This document shows, in pieces, positions 29,662 through 39,911 of a DNA stretch of 64,000 bases; within the stretch, counting starts at the first letter, position 1, and each line of letters opens with the position of its first letter. A program made the translations under genes and the position numbers. The DNA comes from Chitinophagales bacterium (GTDB lineage: Bacteria; Bacteroidota; Bacteroidia; Chitinophagales; UBA10324). Below the pieces are notes generated by a model, which worked only from the letters and a program-made list of their open reading frames with translations, did not search any database and was not told the DNA's origin. Location: assembly GCA_019694975.1 (NCBI GenBank), contig JAIBAY010000001.1, positions 192,732 through 256,731 of the forward strand. Reading direction: 5' to 3'.

Positions 29662-31569
29662 ATGCTTCCCCGTATCACCTCTTATCACGAATACAAAAAT
29701 GCTTACGACCAAAGCCTGAGCGACCCGGATGGTTTCTGGACTTCAGTGGCTGAATGTTTTCACTGGAAAGAAAAATGGAACAAAGTTCACTCGGGCGGAT
29801 TTGAAAACGTGGATTACAAATGGTTTGAAGGAGGCAGACTGAACCTGTCTGAAAACTGTTTGGATGTGCACCTTGCATCTGATGGTGATAAAGTCGCTAT
29901 ACTTTGGGAACCCAATCATCCCGATGCGAAGGCAAGGGCTATCACCTATCGTGAACTCCATGCATCGGTTTGCCGGTTTGCCAACGTGCTGCGGCAACTG
30001 GGTATTGAGAAAGGCGATGTGGTATGCCTCTATCTTCCCATGATTCCTGAATTAACTATTGCCATGCTTGCCTGTGCAAGAGTTGGGGCTGTTCATTCCA
30101 TCGTTTTTGGTGGTTTTTCGTCTGCATCATTGTCAGGAAGAATACTGGATGCTGCCTGCAAATTGCTGGTCACGGCAGATGGCTTTTACCGTGGAGATAA
30201 ACCGGTTTACCTGAAACAAATGGCTGACGATGCATTAAAGGATACACCATCTGTCAAAAATGTAATCGTCTGTAAGCATGCTGATTTTGACATAACCGTG
30301 ATCAATGGCCGTGATCTGTTTTGGGATCAGCTTATGCAGCAGGCAAGTGGTCATCACACTGCAGAAGTGATGGAAGCGGAAGATCCGTTATTCATATTAT
30401 ATACATCCGGCTCCACCGGTAAACCCAAAGGAGTTGTGCATACCACTGCAGGCTACATGGTATACGTCGGCTTCACATTTCTCAATATTTTTCAATACGA
30501 AAACAATGACGTCTTCTGGTGTACAGCCGACATCGGCTGGATTACGGGACACAGTTACGTTGTTTATGGTCCTTTGCTGAATGGCGCCACCACGGTTATG
30601 TATGAAGGCATTCCCGCTTTTCCTGATTGGAGCAGGTGGTGGCAGATCATTGACAAGTATGGCGTGAATATATTTTATACAGCTCCCACAGCCATCCGGT
30701 CATTTGAAGCACAGGGCACTGATCATCTCCGTGCAGCAAACCTCAGCTCATTAAGAATATTAGGCTCCGTTGGCGAACCCATCAATGAAGAAGCATGGGA
30801 ATGGTATCATAAAAATATAGGTCGCGAACGGTGCCCTATAGTAGATACATGGTGGCAGACGGAAACCGGCGGGATCCTGATTTCTCCGATTGCCGGCATC
30901 ACGCCATCCAAACCATCCTTTGCAACGTTGCCGTTCCCCGGTATAGAACCTGTAATTGTTGATGCCAATGGCAGCCTGCTGCATGATGCGGTTGCAGAAG
31001 GTAATCTATGCATCCGCCGCTCATGGCCTGCTCAGGCACGCACTGTTTACAAAGATCATGAACGGTTCAGGCAAACTTATTTTACCGCGTATCCCGGAAT
31101 GTATTTTACCGGTGATGGCTGCCGCAGAGATGCCAACGGCCTATACCGTATCACCGGCCGTGTGGATGATGTGATCAAAGTCAGCGGGCATCGTATTGGC
31201 ACGGCCGAAGTGGAGAATGCCATCAATGAGCATCCGGAAGTAGTAGAGAGCGCAGTCGTACCTGTTCCGCATGACATAAAAGGTGAAGCAATTGTTGCCT
31301 TCGTTATCTGCCGTAAAATGCAGACTGGAGAGCAAAGCCTGATGAAAGAGATCGTGCAGACTGTCTCCAATATCGTCGGGCCGATTGCCAAACCGGAGAA
31401 GGTCTATATAGTATCCGGCCTGCCTAAAACCCGCAGTGGAAAAATAATGCGGCGCATACTCCGGAAAATCGCGGAAGGATTTCCGGAACAGGCGGGTGAT
31501 ATTTCCACCCTGCTGAACCCGGAAGTGGTGGAGGAGATAAAGTATAAAGTAAGGCAGGTTAGTCCATAA
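29662..31569 (+). CDS. acs: Acetyl-CoA synthetase (AMP-forming)
   Basis: A 635-residue Acs that activates acetate with ATP and CoA. The ACS N-terminal extension (1-60) is present. The AMP-binding P-loop is YTSGSTGKPKG at residues 247-257. The adenylate-forming motif DTWWQTETGG and the hinge TGDGCRRDANGLYRITGRVDDVIKVSGHR (in parts) follow. The C-terminal PKTRSGKIMRR holds the catalytic lysine that is acetylated for control in other bacteria. The length is normal. It stands alone; no acetyltransferase or deacetylase is adjacent. Confidence 0.96.
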   Translation: MLPRITSYHEYKNAYDQSLSDPDGFWTSVAECFHWKEKWNKVHSGGFENVDYKWFEGGRLNLSENCLDVHLASDGDKVAILWEPNHPDAKARAITYRELHASVCRFANVLRQLGIEKGDVVCLYLPMIPELTIAMLACARVGAVHSIVFGGFSSASLSGRILDAACKLLVTADGFYRGDKPVYLKQMADDALKDTPSVKNVIVCKHADFDITVINGRDLFWDQLMQQASGHHTAEVMEAEDPLFILYTSGSTGKPKGVVHTTAGYMVYVGFTFLNIFQYENNDVFWCTADIGWITGHSYVVYGPLLNGATTVMYEGIPAFPDWSRWWQIIDKYGVNIFYTAPTAIRSFEAQGTDHLRAANLSSLRILGSVGEPINEEAWEWYHKNIGRERCPIVDTWWQTETGGILISPIAGITPSKPSFATLPFPGIEPVIVDANGSLLHDAVAEGNLCIRRSWPAQARTVYKDHERFRQTYFTAYPGMYFTGDGCRRDANGLYRITGRVDDVIKVSGHRIGTAEVENAINEHPEVVESAVVPVPHDIKGEAIVAFVICRKMQTGEQSLMKEIVQTVSNIVGPIAKPEKVYIVSGLPKTRSGKIMRRILRKIAEGFPEQAGDISTLLNPEVVEEIKYKVRQVSP

Positions 31570-31696
31570 TTGGCTGAGTATAGCACCAGGTCTTTCATTA
31601 ATAATAAAAGTTACATCATACAGATTCCCGCCTATATTCAATATGTAGCTTGTTAACTGATTTTCATAAATTTATCTGCAATTTCAAAAGTTTTAA

Positions 31697-31704
31697 TAAA
31701 TTTG
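31697..31704 (+). promoter_or_regulatory. Predicted -7 box for the Omp28-like gene
   Basis: TAAATTTG exactly matches TAnnTTTG and lies 34 bases upstream of the ATG at 31739. No good TTG was found at the expected -33 distance. Confidence 0.4.
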
Positions 31705-31738
31705 ATTTCCCAAACAATTCATCTCTAACCTGTTTCTC

Positions 31739-32680
31739 ATGAAAAATTTCTTCGCAATTGTTGTTGCCATTGCTTTCACTGCAGTTTCCTGCACGAAAGA
31801 ATATACGAATCCAACGCCTGTTGTTGTTGATAATACCAATAATAACACCGGTGGTACGGGTGGAACAGGCGGTACGGGCGGTACCGGCGGTGGTACGGGT
31901 GGAGGCACAGGCATCTCTGCTGTTCCTTCTACCTTTTCACAAAAAGCTTTGGTGGAAGAATTCACCGGCACGTGGTGCGGCTATTGCCCTGATGGTGCTT
32001 TAATTCTCGATGACCTGATTCTTCACAATCCAGGTAAAGTCATCGGAGCTTCTGTTCACGAAGGTGATCCGATGGAAAATACTGTATTCGCAACGCTTGA
32101 TGGTAACTTAGGAGGGGTAACCGGTTTCCCCAGCGGCCTGGTGAATCGTCAGCCTTTTAGCGGACAACTGATGATGGACCGAAATTATTGGGAAGGTGCA
32201 GCCAATATGATTCTTACTGGTGCTCCGGCCTGCGGGTTGGCCATCACTTCCTTTGTACAGTCGGGCAATCTTAATGTAACAGTTCATTGTGGTTTTAATA
32301 CAACCTTATCCGGTGACTATCGCGTTACCATCTACCTCACAGAAAGTGCCGTGACAGGATATCCGCAGGCTAATTATTATGATGATGGTTCCTTAGATCC
32401 AAATTCACCACTGGTAGGACAAGGTGATCCGATTATTGGGTGGGAACATAACAATGTGGTTCGTACAGCTTTAACAGACAACCTCGGTGATGTTATTCCA
32501 GCAGCCAAAATGGTTCCAGCCGGAGAATATGTTATAACTAAAAGTGCAAGCATTACAGGATATAATGTAAACAACCTGAAAATTGTGGCATTCATTAACC
32601 TCGTTGGTACAGATCCTATGTCGCACAAAATCCTGAATGTACAGGAAGCAAAACCATTCCAGGTTAAGAACTGGGATTAA
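31739..32680 (+). CDS. Omp28-related lipoprotein with thioredoxin-like motif
   Basis: A 313-residue outer-membrane lipoprotein of the Omp28 family, first known from Porphyromonas gingivalis. The lipobox is FTAVSC with Cys18. A Thr/Asn/Pro-rich spacer leads to a Gly-Gly-Thr repeat (residues 38-58, DNA 31850-31912). The folded domain begins ALVEEFTGTWCGYCPDG, with a WCxxC motif like thioredoxins, and later has GVTGFPSGLVNR, resembling the cis-Pro loop. The C-terminal half is beta-rich (YRVTIYLTESAVTGYPQ and VVRTALTDNLGDVI). A disulfide or adhesion role is possible. A terminator follows directly. Confidence 0.88.
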   Translation: MKNFFAIVVAIAFTAVSCTKEYTNPTPVVVDNTNNNTGGTGGTGGTGGTGGGTGGGTGISAVPSTFSQKALVEEFTGTWCGYCPDGALILDDLILHNPGKVIGASVHEGDPMENTVFATLDGNLGGVTGFPSGLVNRQPFSGQLMMDRNYWEGAANMILTGAPACGLAITSFVQSGNLNVTVHCGFNTTLSGDYRVTIYLTESAVTGYPQANYYDDGSLDPNSPLVGQGDPIIGWEHNNVVRTALTDNLGDVIPAAKMVPAGEYVITKSASITGYNVNNLKIVAFINLVGTDPMSHKILNVQEAKPFQVKNWD

Positions 32681-32699
32681 GACATACCTTGATTTTTTT

Positions 32700-32727
32700 A
32701 AAAAGGAAGCCGGTGCTTCCTTTTTTT
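32700..32727 (+). terminator. Rho-independent terminator after the Omp28-like gene
   Basis: AAAAAGGAAGC and GCTTCCTTTTTTT form an 11-bp hairpin with a 4-base loop (CGGT) and a run of T. It begins 20 bases after the stop codon. Confidence 0.92.
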
Positions 32728-32830
32728 ATGCGCCTGCCCGTAAATCCTCCTGTCACGTTTTAAATTAAAGGCTATCTTTACACGCGCAAAGTTTAATATT
32801 CACCTGATGGTTTCCGATAAATACCGCGTT

Positions 32831-33274
32831 ATGAATGGATCTTCACTTCCGGCAAAAATCATTCTTTTCGGCCTTTTGCTTTTCTCTTTCAGCAGTTGTT
32901 TTCAGTATCCTGAAGGTCCTTTTTTTACCCTGATGACGAAGGATGAACGGCTTGCCGGTAACTGGGATATCGATCAGGTGATAGATCCAAATGGCAACGA
33001 TGTTACTGCTGAATACGCCGGACAGACCTTATATGTACAGGTGAACAGGGATTCAAAAAGTCTCAGTTATTTCAAAGATAATACCCTGTATTCCTTCGGC
33101 ACCTATGCATTTGCCGACCATAGCGACGATTTTATTGTAATCTACACACTGTATAAAGGAACGGATCAGTCCAAAGAAATCAAGCAGATTTTCTTTACCA
33201 TCCGCAAACTCAGTGATAAGTGGTTTACCTATATTGACAATGAAAATTATGAGTTTCACTGGAAGAAGAACTGA
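32831..33274 (+). CDS. Small lipoprotein, lipocalin-like, function unknown
   Basis: A lipoprotein of about 147 residues. The hydrophobic segment IILFGLLLFSFSSC ends in a lipobox Cys. I chose the ATG at 32831; an ATG at 32807 adds eight polar residues and is less like a signal peptide. The mature part contains LAGNWDIDQVIDPNGNDVT, then alternating strands (LSYFKDNTLYSFGTYAF, DDFIVIYTLYKG, DKWFTYIDNENYEFHWKK). The GNW start and up-down strands suggest a small lipocalin-like barrel. No ligand is known. Confidence 0.75.
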   Translation: MNGSSLPAKIILFGLLLFSFSSCFQYPEGPFFTLMTKDERLAGNWDIDQVIDPNGNDVTAEYAGQTLYVQVNRDSKSLSYFKDNTLYSFGTYAFADHSDDFIVIYTLYKGTDQSKEIKQIFFTIRKLSDKWFTYIDNENYEFHWKKN

Positions 33275-33460
33275 ACATTTTATTTCTCCGTACCACTTAT
33301 TTAATTCCTCTTGTTTCAACGATGCAGAACAGGAGACCCTCATGAACTGCGGAACTTGCTGATAGCACTGCAGACTTGCTGCCATTCCACCGAATGGCAT
33401 GATGGTTTTATCTTGAAAAAAATAATAGTTCCATCATTCAACTCTTTCCTCTTTGAGGGT

Positions 33461-33468
33461 TAATTTTG
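33461..33468 (+). promoter_or_regulatory. Predicted -7 box for enolase
   Basis: TAATTTTG exactly matches TAnnTTTG, 47 bases before the eno start codon. The -33 region has only a weak TTC-like element. Confidence 0.42.
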
Positions 33469-33476
33469 ACCCATAG

Positions 33477-34802
<1,326 letters not shown>

Positions 34803-34907
34803 CGGAGATCAGGCTGGTATTCACTGCCGTTGCAGTTTCACCAGGTTTGTTTTGAGTGACTGAAGGATAGCTTACGAGTTTATCCCGGTTACCCTTCAAA
34901 AAATCGC

Positions 34908-36077
34908 ATGAGTTCCAAAGAATTAAAATACAATGCACGCGGTGTATCGGCTTCCAAGGAAGACGTATATGCTGCCATCTCCGGACTCGACAAAGGACTT
35001 TTCCCCAATGCTTTCTGTAAGATATTCCCGGATCATTTTTCCAACGATCCGCACTGGTGCAGCATTGTGCATGCAGATGGCGCCGGTACCAAATCATCGC
35101 TGGCCTACATCTACTGGAAGGAAACCGGTGATGCCTCCGTCTGGAGAGATATAGCGCAGGATTCCATCGTGATGAATACCGATGACCTGATTTGTGCAGG
35201 TGCTACCGGACCCTTTCTTTTTTCTTCCATTATCAACAGGAACAAACACCTGATACCGGCTGAAGTGCTCACCGAAATTATCGCGGGCACAGCGGCTTTC
35301 ATGCAGCTCATGCAATCACATGGCATTGACATTCATTACATGGGCGGCGAAACCGCAGATCTGGGTGATATTGTCAAAACCGTCACGGTTGATTCAACCA
35401 TCAGTTGCAGGATGCCGCGCGAAAAGGTGATTAAGAATGAAATTCCGGCCGGTGATGTCATCATCGGTCTTGCTTCATCAGGCAAAGCAACTTATGAATC
35501 CGTTTATAACAGCGGCATCGGCAGCAACGGGCTTACCGCTGCCCGTCATGATGTACTCAATCACGGTTATTATGCCAGGTATCCGGAAACCTATGACCAT
35601 AACACGAAGGCAGATCTGATTTATTCAGGATCGAAAATGGTTACGGACCGATATGAAGAGGCACCATTGGATGTGGGGAAACTATTGCTCTCACCCACAA
35701 GAACCTATTTGCCGGTAGTGCATAAGATGCTGCAGAAATTTTCCGGTGAGATGCATGGAATTATTCATTGCAGTGGCGGCGGACAGCATAAGATAATGCA
35801 CTACATTGACAAGTTGCATATCTTCAAAGACAACCTGTTTCCATTACCGCCTGTTTTTAGACTTATTCAACAGGAATCCGGCACACCCTGGCAGGACATG
35901 TACCGGGTATTTAATATGGGACACCGGCTGGAAATTTACACGGAAGAAAAAAATTCTGCTGCATTGATGGATATCGCCGCATCCTTTGATATTGAAGCGC
36001 GCATCATCGGATATTGTGAAGCCGCTGATGCAAAAAAGCTGACGATACAAACCGACTTCGGGCAATTTGAATATTGA
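34908..36077 (+). CDS. purM: Phosphoribosylformylglycinamidine cyclo-ligase (Bacteroidota-type PurM)
   Basis: A 389-residue AIR synthase family protein that should close the imidazole ring in purine synthesis, using ATP. Features are HADGAGTKSSLAYIYW (the substrate loop), VMNTDDLICAGATGPF (ATP and metal site), GIDIHYMGGETADLGDIV, and VIIGLASSGKATYES. Ordinary PurM is about 340-350 residues and starts with YKDAGVD; this long divergent form, with an N-terminus KYNARGVSASKEDVY, is the one usual in Bacteroidota. The assignment therefore rests on family context, and AIR-synthase-related is the safer label. Confidence 0.85.
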   Translation: MSSKELKYNARGVSASKEDVYAAISGLDKGLFPNAFCKIFPDHFSNDPHWCSIVHADGAGTKSSLAYIYWKETGDASVWRDIAQDSIVMNTDDLICAGATGPFLFSSIINRNKHLIPAEVLTEIIAGTAAFMQLMQSHGIDIHYMGGETADLGDIVKTVTVDSTISCRMPREKVIKNEIPAGDVIIGLASSGKATYESVYNSGIGSNGLTAARHDVLNHGYYARYPETYDHNTKADLIYSGSKMVTDRYEEAPLDVGKLLLSPTRTYLPVVHKMLQKFSGEMHGIIHCSGGGQHKIMHYIDKLHIFKDNLFPLPPVFRLIQQESGTPWQDMYRVFNMGHRLEIYTEEKNSAALMDIAASFDIEARIIGYCEAADAKKLTIQTDFGQFEY

Positions 36078-36120
36078 TTCCCGTCAGTGATTTCCGGAAT
36101 GCATAGTTATCACCGGTGTT

Positions 36121-37272
36121 TTACTGGAAAACCGTTTGCAGTGTATTCATTAAACTTTCACCACGCAGGTTGGTGGCAATAACCTTTCCATCTTTATCCA
36201 GTAAGAAGCTTTGTGGAATTGAACGAACGCCATAAGATTCGCAAACAGCCGATTGCCATCCTTTCAGGTCACTAACGTGATAAGGCCACATGAGCTGATC
36301 CTTCTTTATGCCGGCAATCCATTTGTCTTTATCAGTATCCAATGAAACGCTGTATACCGTAAAACCCTTGCTCTTATAGGTTTCATATGCTTTCACCACG
36401 TTAGGGTTTTCTTTTCTGCAAGGCCCGCACCAGGAAGCCCAGAAGTCAAGCAATACAACCTTACCTCTCAGGGAAGAAAGTTTGATTATCTGGCCATTGA
36501 AATCCTGCAAAGCGATATCAGGCACTTCGCTGCCCTGCTGAAACACCGGGCCACTGCTTTGTTGCTTCAGCTGATTTTTTTGGTCATTCACCACCTTCAT
36601 GTAGTCCTGAACGAATGGCAACTGTCCATTCTCAATGGTAAGCCGGTCAGCCAGTTTATCAATTGCTGCAGCATCACTATCATAATTAAGATTGCTTGCC
36701 GCGAATACACCAATAATCGGGTTCTTGACGGTATCAATGTAGGCTACAGCATATGTACGGAAATTACTGTCCGCCTTCATCACCTGAGCTTCATAAACCT
36801 TGCGGATTGAATCAGGCGTTTCGCTGTTGACGTGCTGATTGTAGTTATTCATGGCCGTGCCGAATGCTTCACCAAAAACCTTGGTATTCCTGATAAAGTC
36901 GCGCAACTGATCAGATGCAGGCGAACCCTTCACCTTATACGTGAAATTACTGATGTCTGCAGTGTCCGCGTTCACATCAACCGTTCCCGTTTTTTCATCG
37001 AGCACCAGGAAGATAGCACGTTGCTCACCGATGCGCAACTGATACAGGCCTGCATTCTTTACACTGGCCGTTAATGAGAACTTACCTTTCGCATCCACAT
37101 TGGATGTATCAACTGCGTTTCTTGAGGAATAGGTCAGTTCTTCCAGGAATACTTTGGCATCTGCGGGCAGATTTTTTAATTCACCCTTCACGGTCATGCC
37201 TCCTTTTGACGTGGACTGGCAAGACAAGAATGAACCTGTAATCACCAGCAGTATCAATAATTGCTTTTTCAT
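36121..37272 (-). CDS. TlpA-type thioredoxin lipoprotein with DUF4369 domain
   Basis: A 383-residue periplasmic lipoprotein. The signal peptide ends in the lipobox SFLSC (about Cys18). The N-terminal part (about 25-120) is the beta-rich DUF4369 domain, with VKGELKNLPADAKVFLEE. A helical linker region follows. From about 245 there is a TlpA/ResA-like thioredoxin domain: IALQDFNGQIIKLSSLRGKVVLLDFWASWCGPCRKENP, quoted here only as the WCGPC site, and later YGVRSIPQSFLLDKDGKV with the cis-Pro loop. It should reduce disulfides in the periplasm. The partner is unknown, and it stands alone. Confidence 0.92.
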   Translation of the reverse strand: MKKQLLILLVITGSFLSCQSTSKGGMTVKGELKNLPADAKVFLEELTYSSRNAVDTSNVDAKGKFSLTASVKNAGLYQLRIGEQRAIFLVLDEKTGTVDVNADTADISNFTYKVKGSPASDQLRDFIRNTKVFGEAFGTAMNNYNQHVNSETPDSIRKVYEAQVMKADSNFRTYAVAYIDTVKNPIIGVFAASNLNYDSDAAAIDKLADRLTIENGQLPFVQDYMKVVNDQKNQLKQQSSGPVFQQGSEVPDIALQDFNGQIIKLSSLRGKVVLLDFWASWCGPCRKENPNVVKAYETYKSKGFTVYSVSLDTDKDKWIAGIKKDQLMWPYHVSDLKGWQSAVCESYGVRSIPQSFLLDKDGKVIATNLRGESLMNTLQTVFQ

Positions 37273-37672
37273 TTCCTTTGCTTTTATTTTAATTCAGTTT
37301 CCAGTATTAACAAATGCCTGACTATTTATGGCAGTCAATAAGTTTAAATTATATGAACAGCTCCTTTGATTCAACCCAAACAGGTTAATTGCTACAGCAG
37401 TATTCCTTCATCCATAAAACGCCACAGCAACATTTGATCACACGTCCGACAATGGGGCAACCGCAACGTTTATTTCAGCAGCCTTTTTAAAAACAAGCGC
37501 CAAAGATACAAAACGGAATAAAAGCACCGGCATCAGCTGCTAATCCTATTCCTTGAGCCATTACCGGATTTACAGATCCAATATTACCTCAGGGATACCT
37601 TTCTGATTTTGTCAGGTAGTAAATCCATTTGTCAACTGCCGGCAAAACAAAATCAATAGATACATTGACCTG
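37273..37672. other. 400-base intergenic stretch
   Basis: It lies between two minus-strand genes. It holds one likely -7 box for the TlpA gene (37501-37508). The 18-base string GCCATTACCGGATTTACA at 37557-37574 also occurs at 10625-10642 in another gap. No gene, terminator hairpin or RNA was recognised. Confidence 0.35.
37501..37508 (-). promoter_or_regulatory. Predicted -7 box for the TlpA-type gene
   Basis: The minus strand reads TATCTTTG followed by GC, an exact match to TAnnTTTG. It would give a leader of about 220 bases, longer than its neighbours. No TTG at -33. Confidence 0.35.
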
Positions 37673-39067
37673 CTACATACTAAACCTGAGCAGCGAAACA
37701 CTCAGTGAAAGCGTCGGCGTATTTTGTTTAAAGATGGAAATGATATCCCTCGTTCCCAGGCTGATTTGCCATGCCTGCTCCGGTGTAAAACTGAATGAAA
37801 TGCCTAAAGGAATATCGAAGTTTGCAATACCACCACCCATAAAACCGGTAGTGAGTTTCACTGCTTTCACAGGGTTAAAACTAACGAGTGCGGCAAGCTC
37901 TGTGTTTTGAATGCTGCCCGGGCTCTTATTGAGCGGCTGAATCAGATCAACGCCGATTTCCAGTTGCGACAGCGGCCTTAAAGCTCCACCGATACGCAAC
38001 AGCGCAGGCAACGATTGGGTGATTTCAGATTCAGGTGTCCAGCTGAACAAGCCACCTGCATTCAACAGGTCGGCAATATCAGAGTAGATATCGGCCGAAT
38101 TCACGCCTGCAAAATTGACAACACTGTCGAGGATACCGTCGTTGAGCGAAACCAGGTTTCCCTTCCATTTCATCGAACCCATATTGGTAACAGAGATACC
38201 GGCAAAAATTTTATCCTTGATGGAAACTGTTCCGCCAAAATCTACGGCATATCCTCTTCCAACAGGGTACAGGTTACCTTTGAGATCGATTTGCGGATTG
38301 GTGATGTTTGCAAAATCAATGTCAAAAACCGAAGAATATGCCGCAAACCCTTCCGCCACATTTTCACCGTAACTGATATCGGTGATCGCATTGCCCAGCA
38401 GGAAGTTGATACCGGCACCACCATATATTTTAATGCCTTCAAGTTCAAAAAGCATTCTCCCGTAACTGATATTAAAATTGCGCGTCCAGCTGAATTGCAT
38501 GGAAGAGCCATCGAAATATTTTGAATAAGGCAGCAGCGTATCAGTAATGCCAATGAGGTACCCGCTTGCGTCATAGATGATGCTGTCGATATAGGAAGAA
38601 TGAATACCATTGAAAACAAGATCAGCAAAGGCAGTATTCAGTACAGCATCACCCGACAGTTTTTCCTTCCATGTAAATGAAAAACCCCCGACCTTCGGTA
38701 TCTGTATAGCAAATCCAACGGGCATCATTTCACTCTTGAATGAAAGACCGTCTTCGGCGAATGACTGTGCAATCGATTTTTTTTCCTCATCAGTAAGTTT
38801 CTTTCCTTCAATAATCGACTGAACAAGATCTGTTTTGGTTAAAGCCTCGGAAAAGACGACACCGGTGGCATCAAAGAATGCAAATGTCATTCGAGTCTCA
38901 TCGCCGAAAATACCAAGGTTGGCGGGGTTAATGCCTGCTGCCTGGTAGTCGCGGAATAAAGTGGTGCCTGCACCAAACGTTCCGCCACCATAGCTGAGTA
39001 AATCCTGGCCGTAAGCAAACTGAAATGCTGTCAGGAATGAAAAGATCATTGTCAATTGCCTGGTCAT
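37673..39067 (-). CDS. Outer-membrane beta-barrel protein (DUF5723/PorV-FadL-like)
   Basis: A 464-residue protein with a signal peptide (ending FAYGQ) and a mature N-terminus rich in Gly and Asn (FRDYQAAGINPANLGIFGDE). The INPANL segment is typical of the FadL/PorV-like outer-membrane barrels of Bacteroidota. The rest alternates beta strands and loops, with GRGYAVDFGGTVSIKDKIFAGISVTNMG and LEIGVDLIQPLNKSPGSI in the later part, and ends LSVSLLRFSM. I would place it in DUF5723. Transport or T9SS assembly roles are known for relatives, but nothing here decides. Confidence 0.8.
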   Translation of the reverse strand: MTRQLTMIFSFLTAFQFAYGQDLLSYGGGTFGAGTTLFRDYQAAGINPANLGIFGDETRMTFAFFDATGVVFSEALTKTDLVQSIIEGKKLTDEEKKSIAQSFAEDGLSFKSEMMPVGFAIQIPKVGGFSFTWKEKLSGDAVLNTAFADLVFNGIHSSYIDSIIYDASGYLIGITDTLLPYSKYFDGSSMQFSWTRNFNISYGRMLFELEGIKIYGGAGINFLLGNAITDISYGENVAEGFAAYSSVFDIDFANITNPQIDLKGNLYPVGRGYAVDFGGTVSIKDKIFAGISVTNMGSMKWKGNLVSLNDGILDSVVNFAGVNSADIYSDIADLLNAGGLFSWTPESEITQSLPALLRIGGALRPLSQLEIGVDLIQPLNKSPGSIQNTELAALVSFNPVKAVKLTTGFMGGGIANFDIPLGISFSFTPEQAWQISLGTRDIISIFKQNTPTLSLSVSLLRFSM

Positions 39068-39433
39068 GAGCGCTTGTAATTATATTGAGATGAAGTTAAG
39101 TTACCTCACTCAGATCCGGGAAATCTGTTTTCCACACATCTGCGGCCAAAATCCTGCATTCTTACTATTATACATATCAACCATTCAAAATTTATAACCG
39201 CTTCCACCGTCAGGGCACTATATTTCCCATTTCATTTACCGGTGTTTTATCTCGTATTCTTAATGAGAAAACAGGAATAGGATGAGACTTGCAAGGAAGT
39301 TGATTTCGATTCTTTCAGTACAAATAATAAGCATATACAAGCCATCAACACTACTCAGATGAGGCGTTCAGCAATGTTAAATGGAAATGTAAATTGCGGG
39401 TTGAAACAGAATTTATCCTATTTTTGCCCCGCT
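39068..39433. other. Divergent intergenic region, 366 bases
   Basis: It carries the promoter of the plus-strand lipoprotein gene (39394-39426) and presumably that of the barrel-protein gene. An upstream in-frame ATG at 39359 is present but lies before the predicted transcription start, so 39359-39433 is treated as untranslated. Confidence 0.4.
39394..39426 (+). promoter_or_regulatory. Predicted promoter of the small lipoprotein gene
   Basis: TTG at 39394-39396, a 22-base spacer and TATTTTTG at 39419-39426 (exact TAnnTTTG). Transcription would start near 39432, right at the GTG start codon at 39434, so the mRNA may have no leader. Confidence 0.5.
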
Positions 39434-39877
39434 GTGAAAAACATCTGTTTAGCCATCCTCTTTGTTGGTTTTTTATCTATGCTGGCAGCGTGTGAGAAAA
39501 ACACACCACCAGTAATTGTGCCGCCCCCGGTTCCGGAAGATACCGTTACATACGCTGGCACTTATGATGGATGGGTCAATAAGCACAGTGCAGGTGTGAA
39601 CGCAATAGGAGTTTATAAAATTGATACCGCTTATGCCTACTCCGTTACCATATCAGATGAAGGAATCGGACTGATCAGCATTCATGGCAGTGATGCACCT
39701 TCGATCGCAGTGGATTCAAACGGCTACTTCAAGTTCAATGAATTTAACCATAATATTGAAGGCAACTTTATTCACGACAGTTTATACCTCTTCACAGAAG
39801 CCATCAGCGGTTCATATGATCCTCCGCAGTTTTATGACAATACACAAATGAACTTTGCAGGAAAGAAAGTGCAATGA
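39434..39877 (+). CDS. Small lipoprotein of unknown function
   Basis: A lipoprotein of about 147 residues starting with GTG at 39434, which gives a clean signal peptide (VKNICLAILFVGFLSMLAAC) with lipobox LAAC. The longer frame from the ATG at 39359 adds 25 polar residues and is unlikely. A Pro/Val-rich spacer (VIVPPPVPEDT) leads to a small beta-rich domain with YAGTYDGWVNKHSAGV, VTISDEGIGLISIHG and a terminal strand region MNFAGKKV. I recognise no named family. The protein resembles the many short Bacteroidota surface lipoproteins with an immunoglobulin-size domain. Confidence 0.7.
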   Translation: MKNICLAILFVGFLSMLAACEKNTPPVIVPPPVPEDTVTYAGTYDGWVNKHSAGVNAIGVYKIDTAYAYSVTISDEGIGLISIHGSDAPSIAVDSNGYFKFNEFNHNIEGNFIHDSLYLFTEAISGSYDPPQFYDNTQMNFAGKKVQ

Positions 39878-39911
39878 TCATTTATTAAAAGCGGTCTGAT
39901 GCGTGGTTGAT

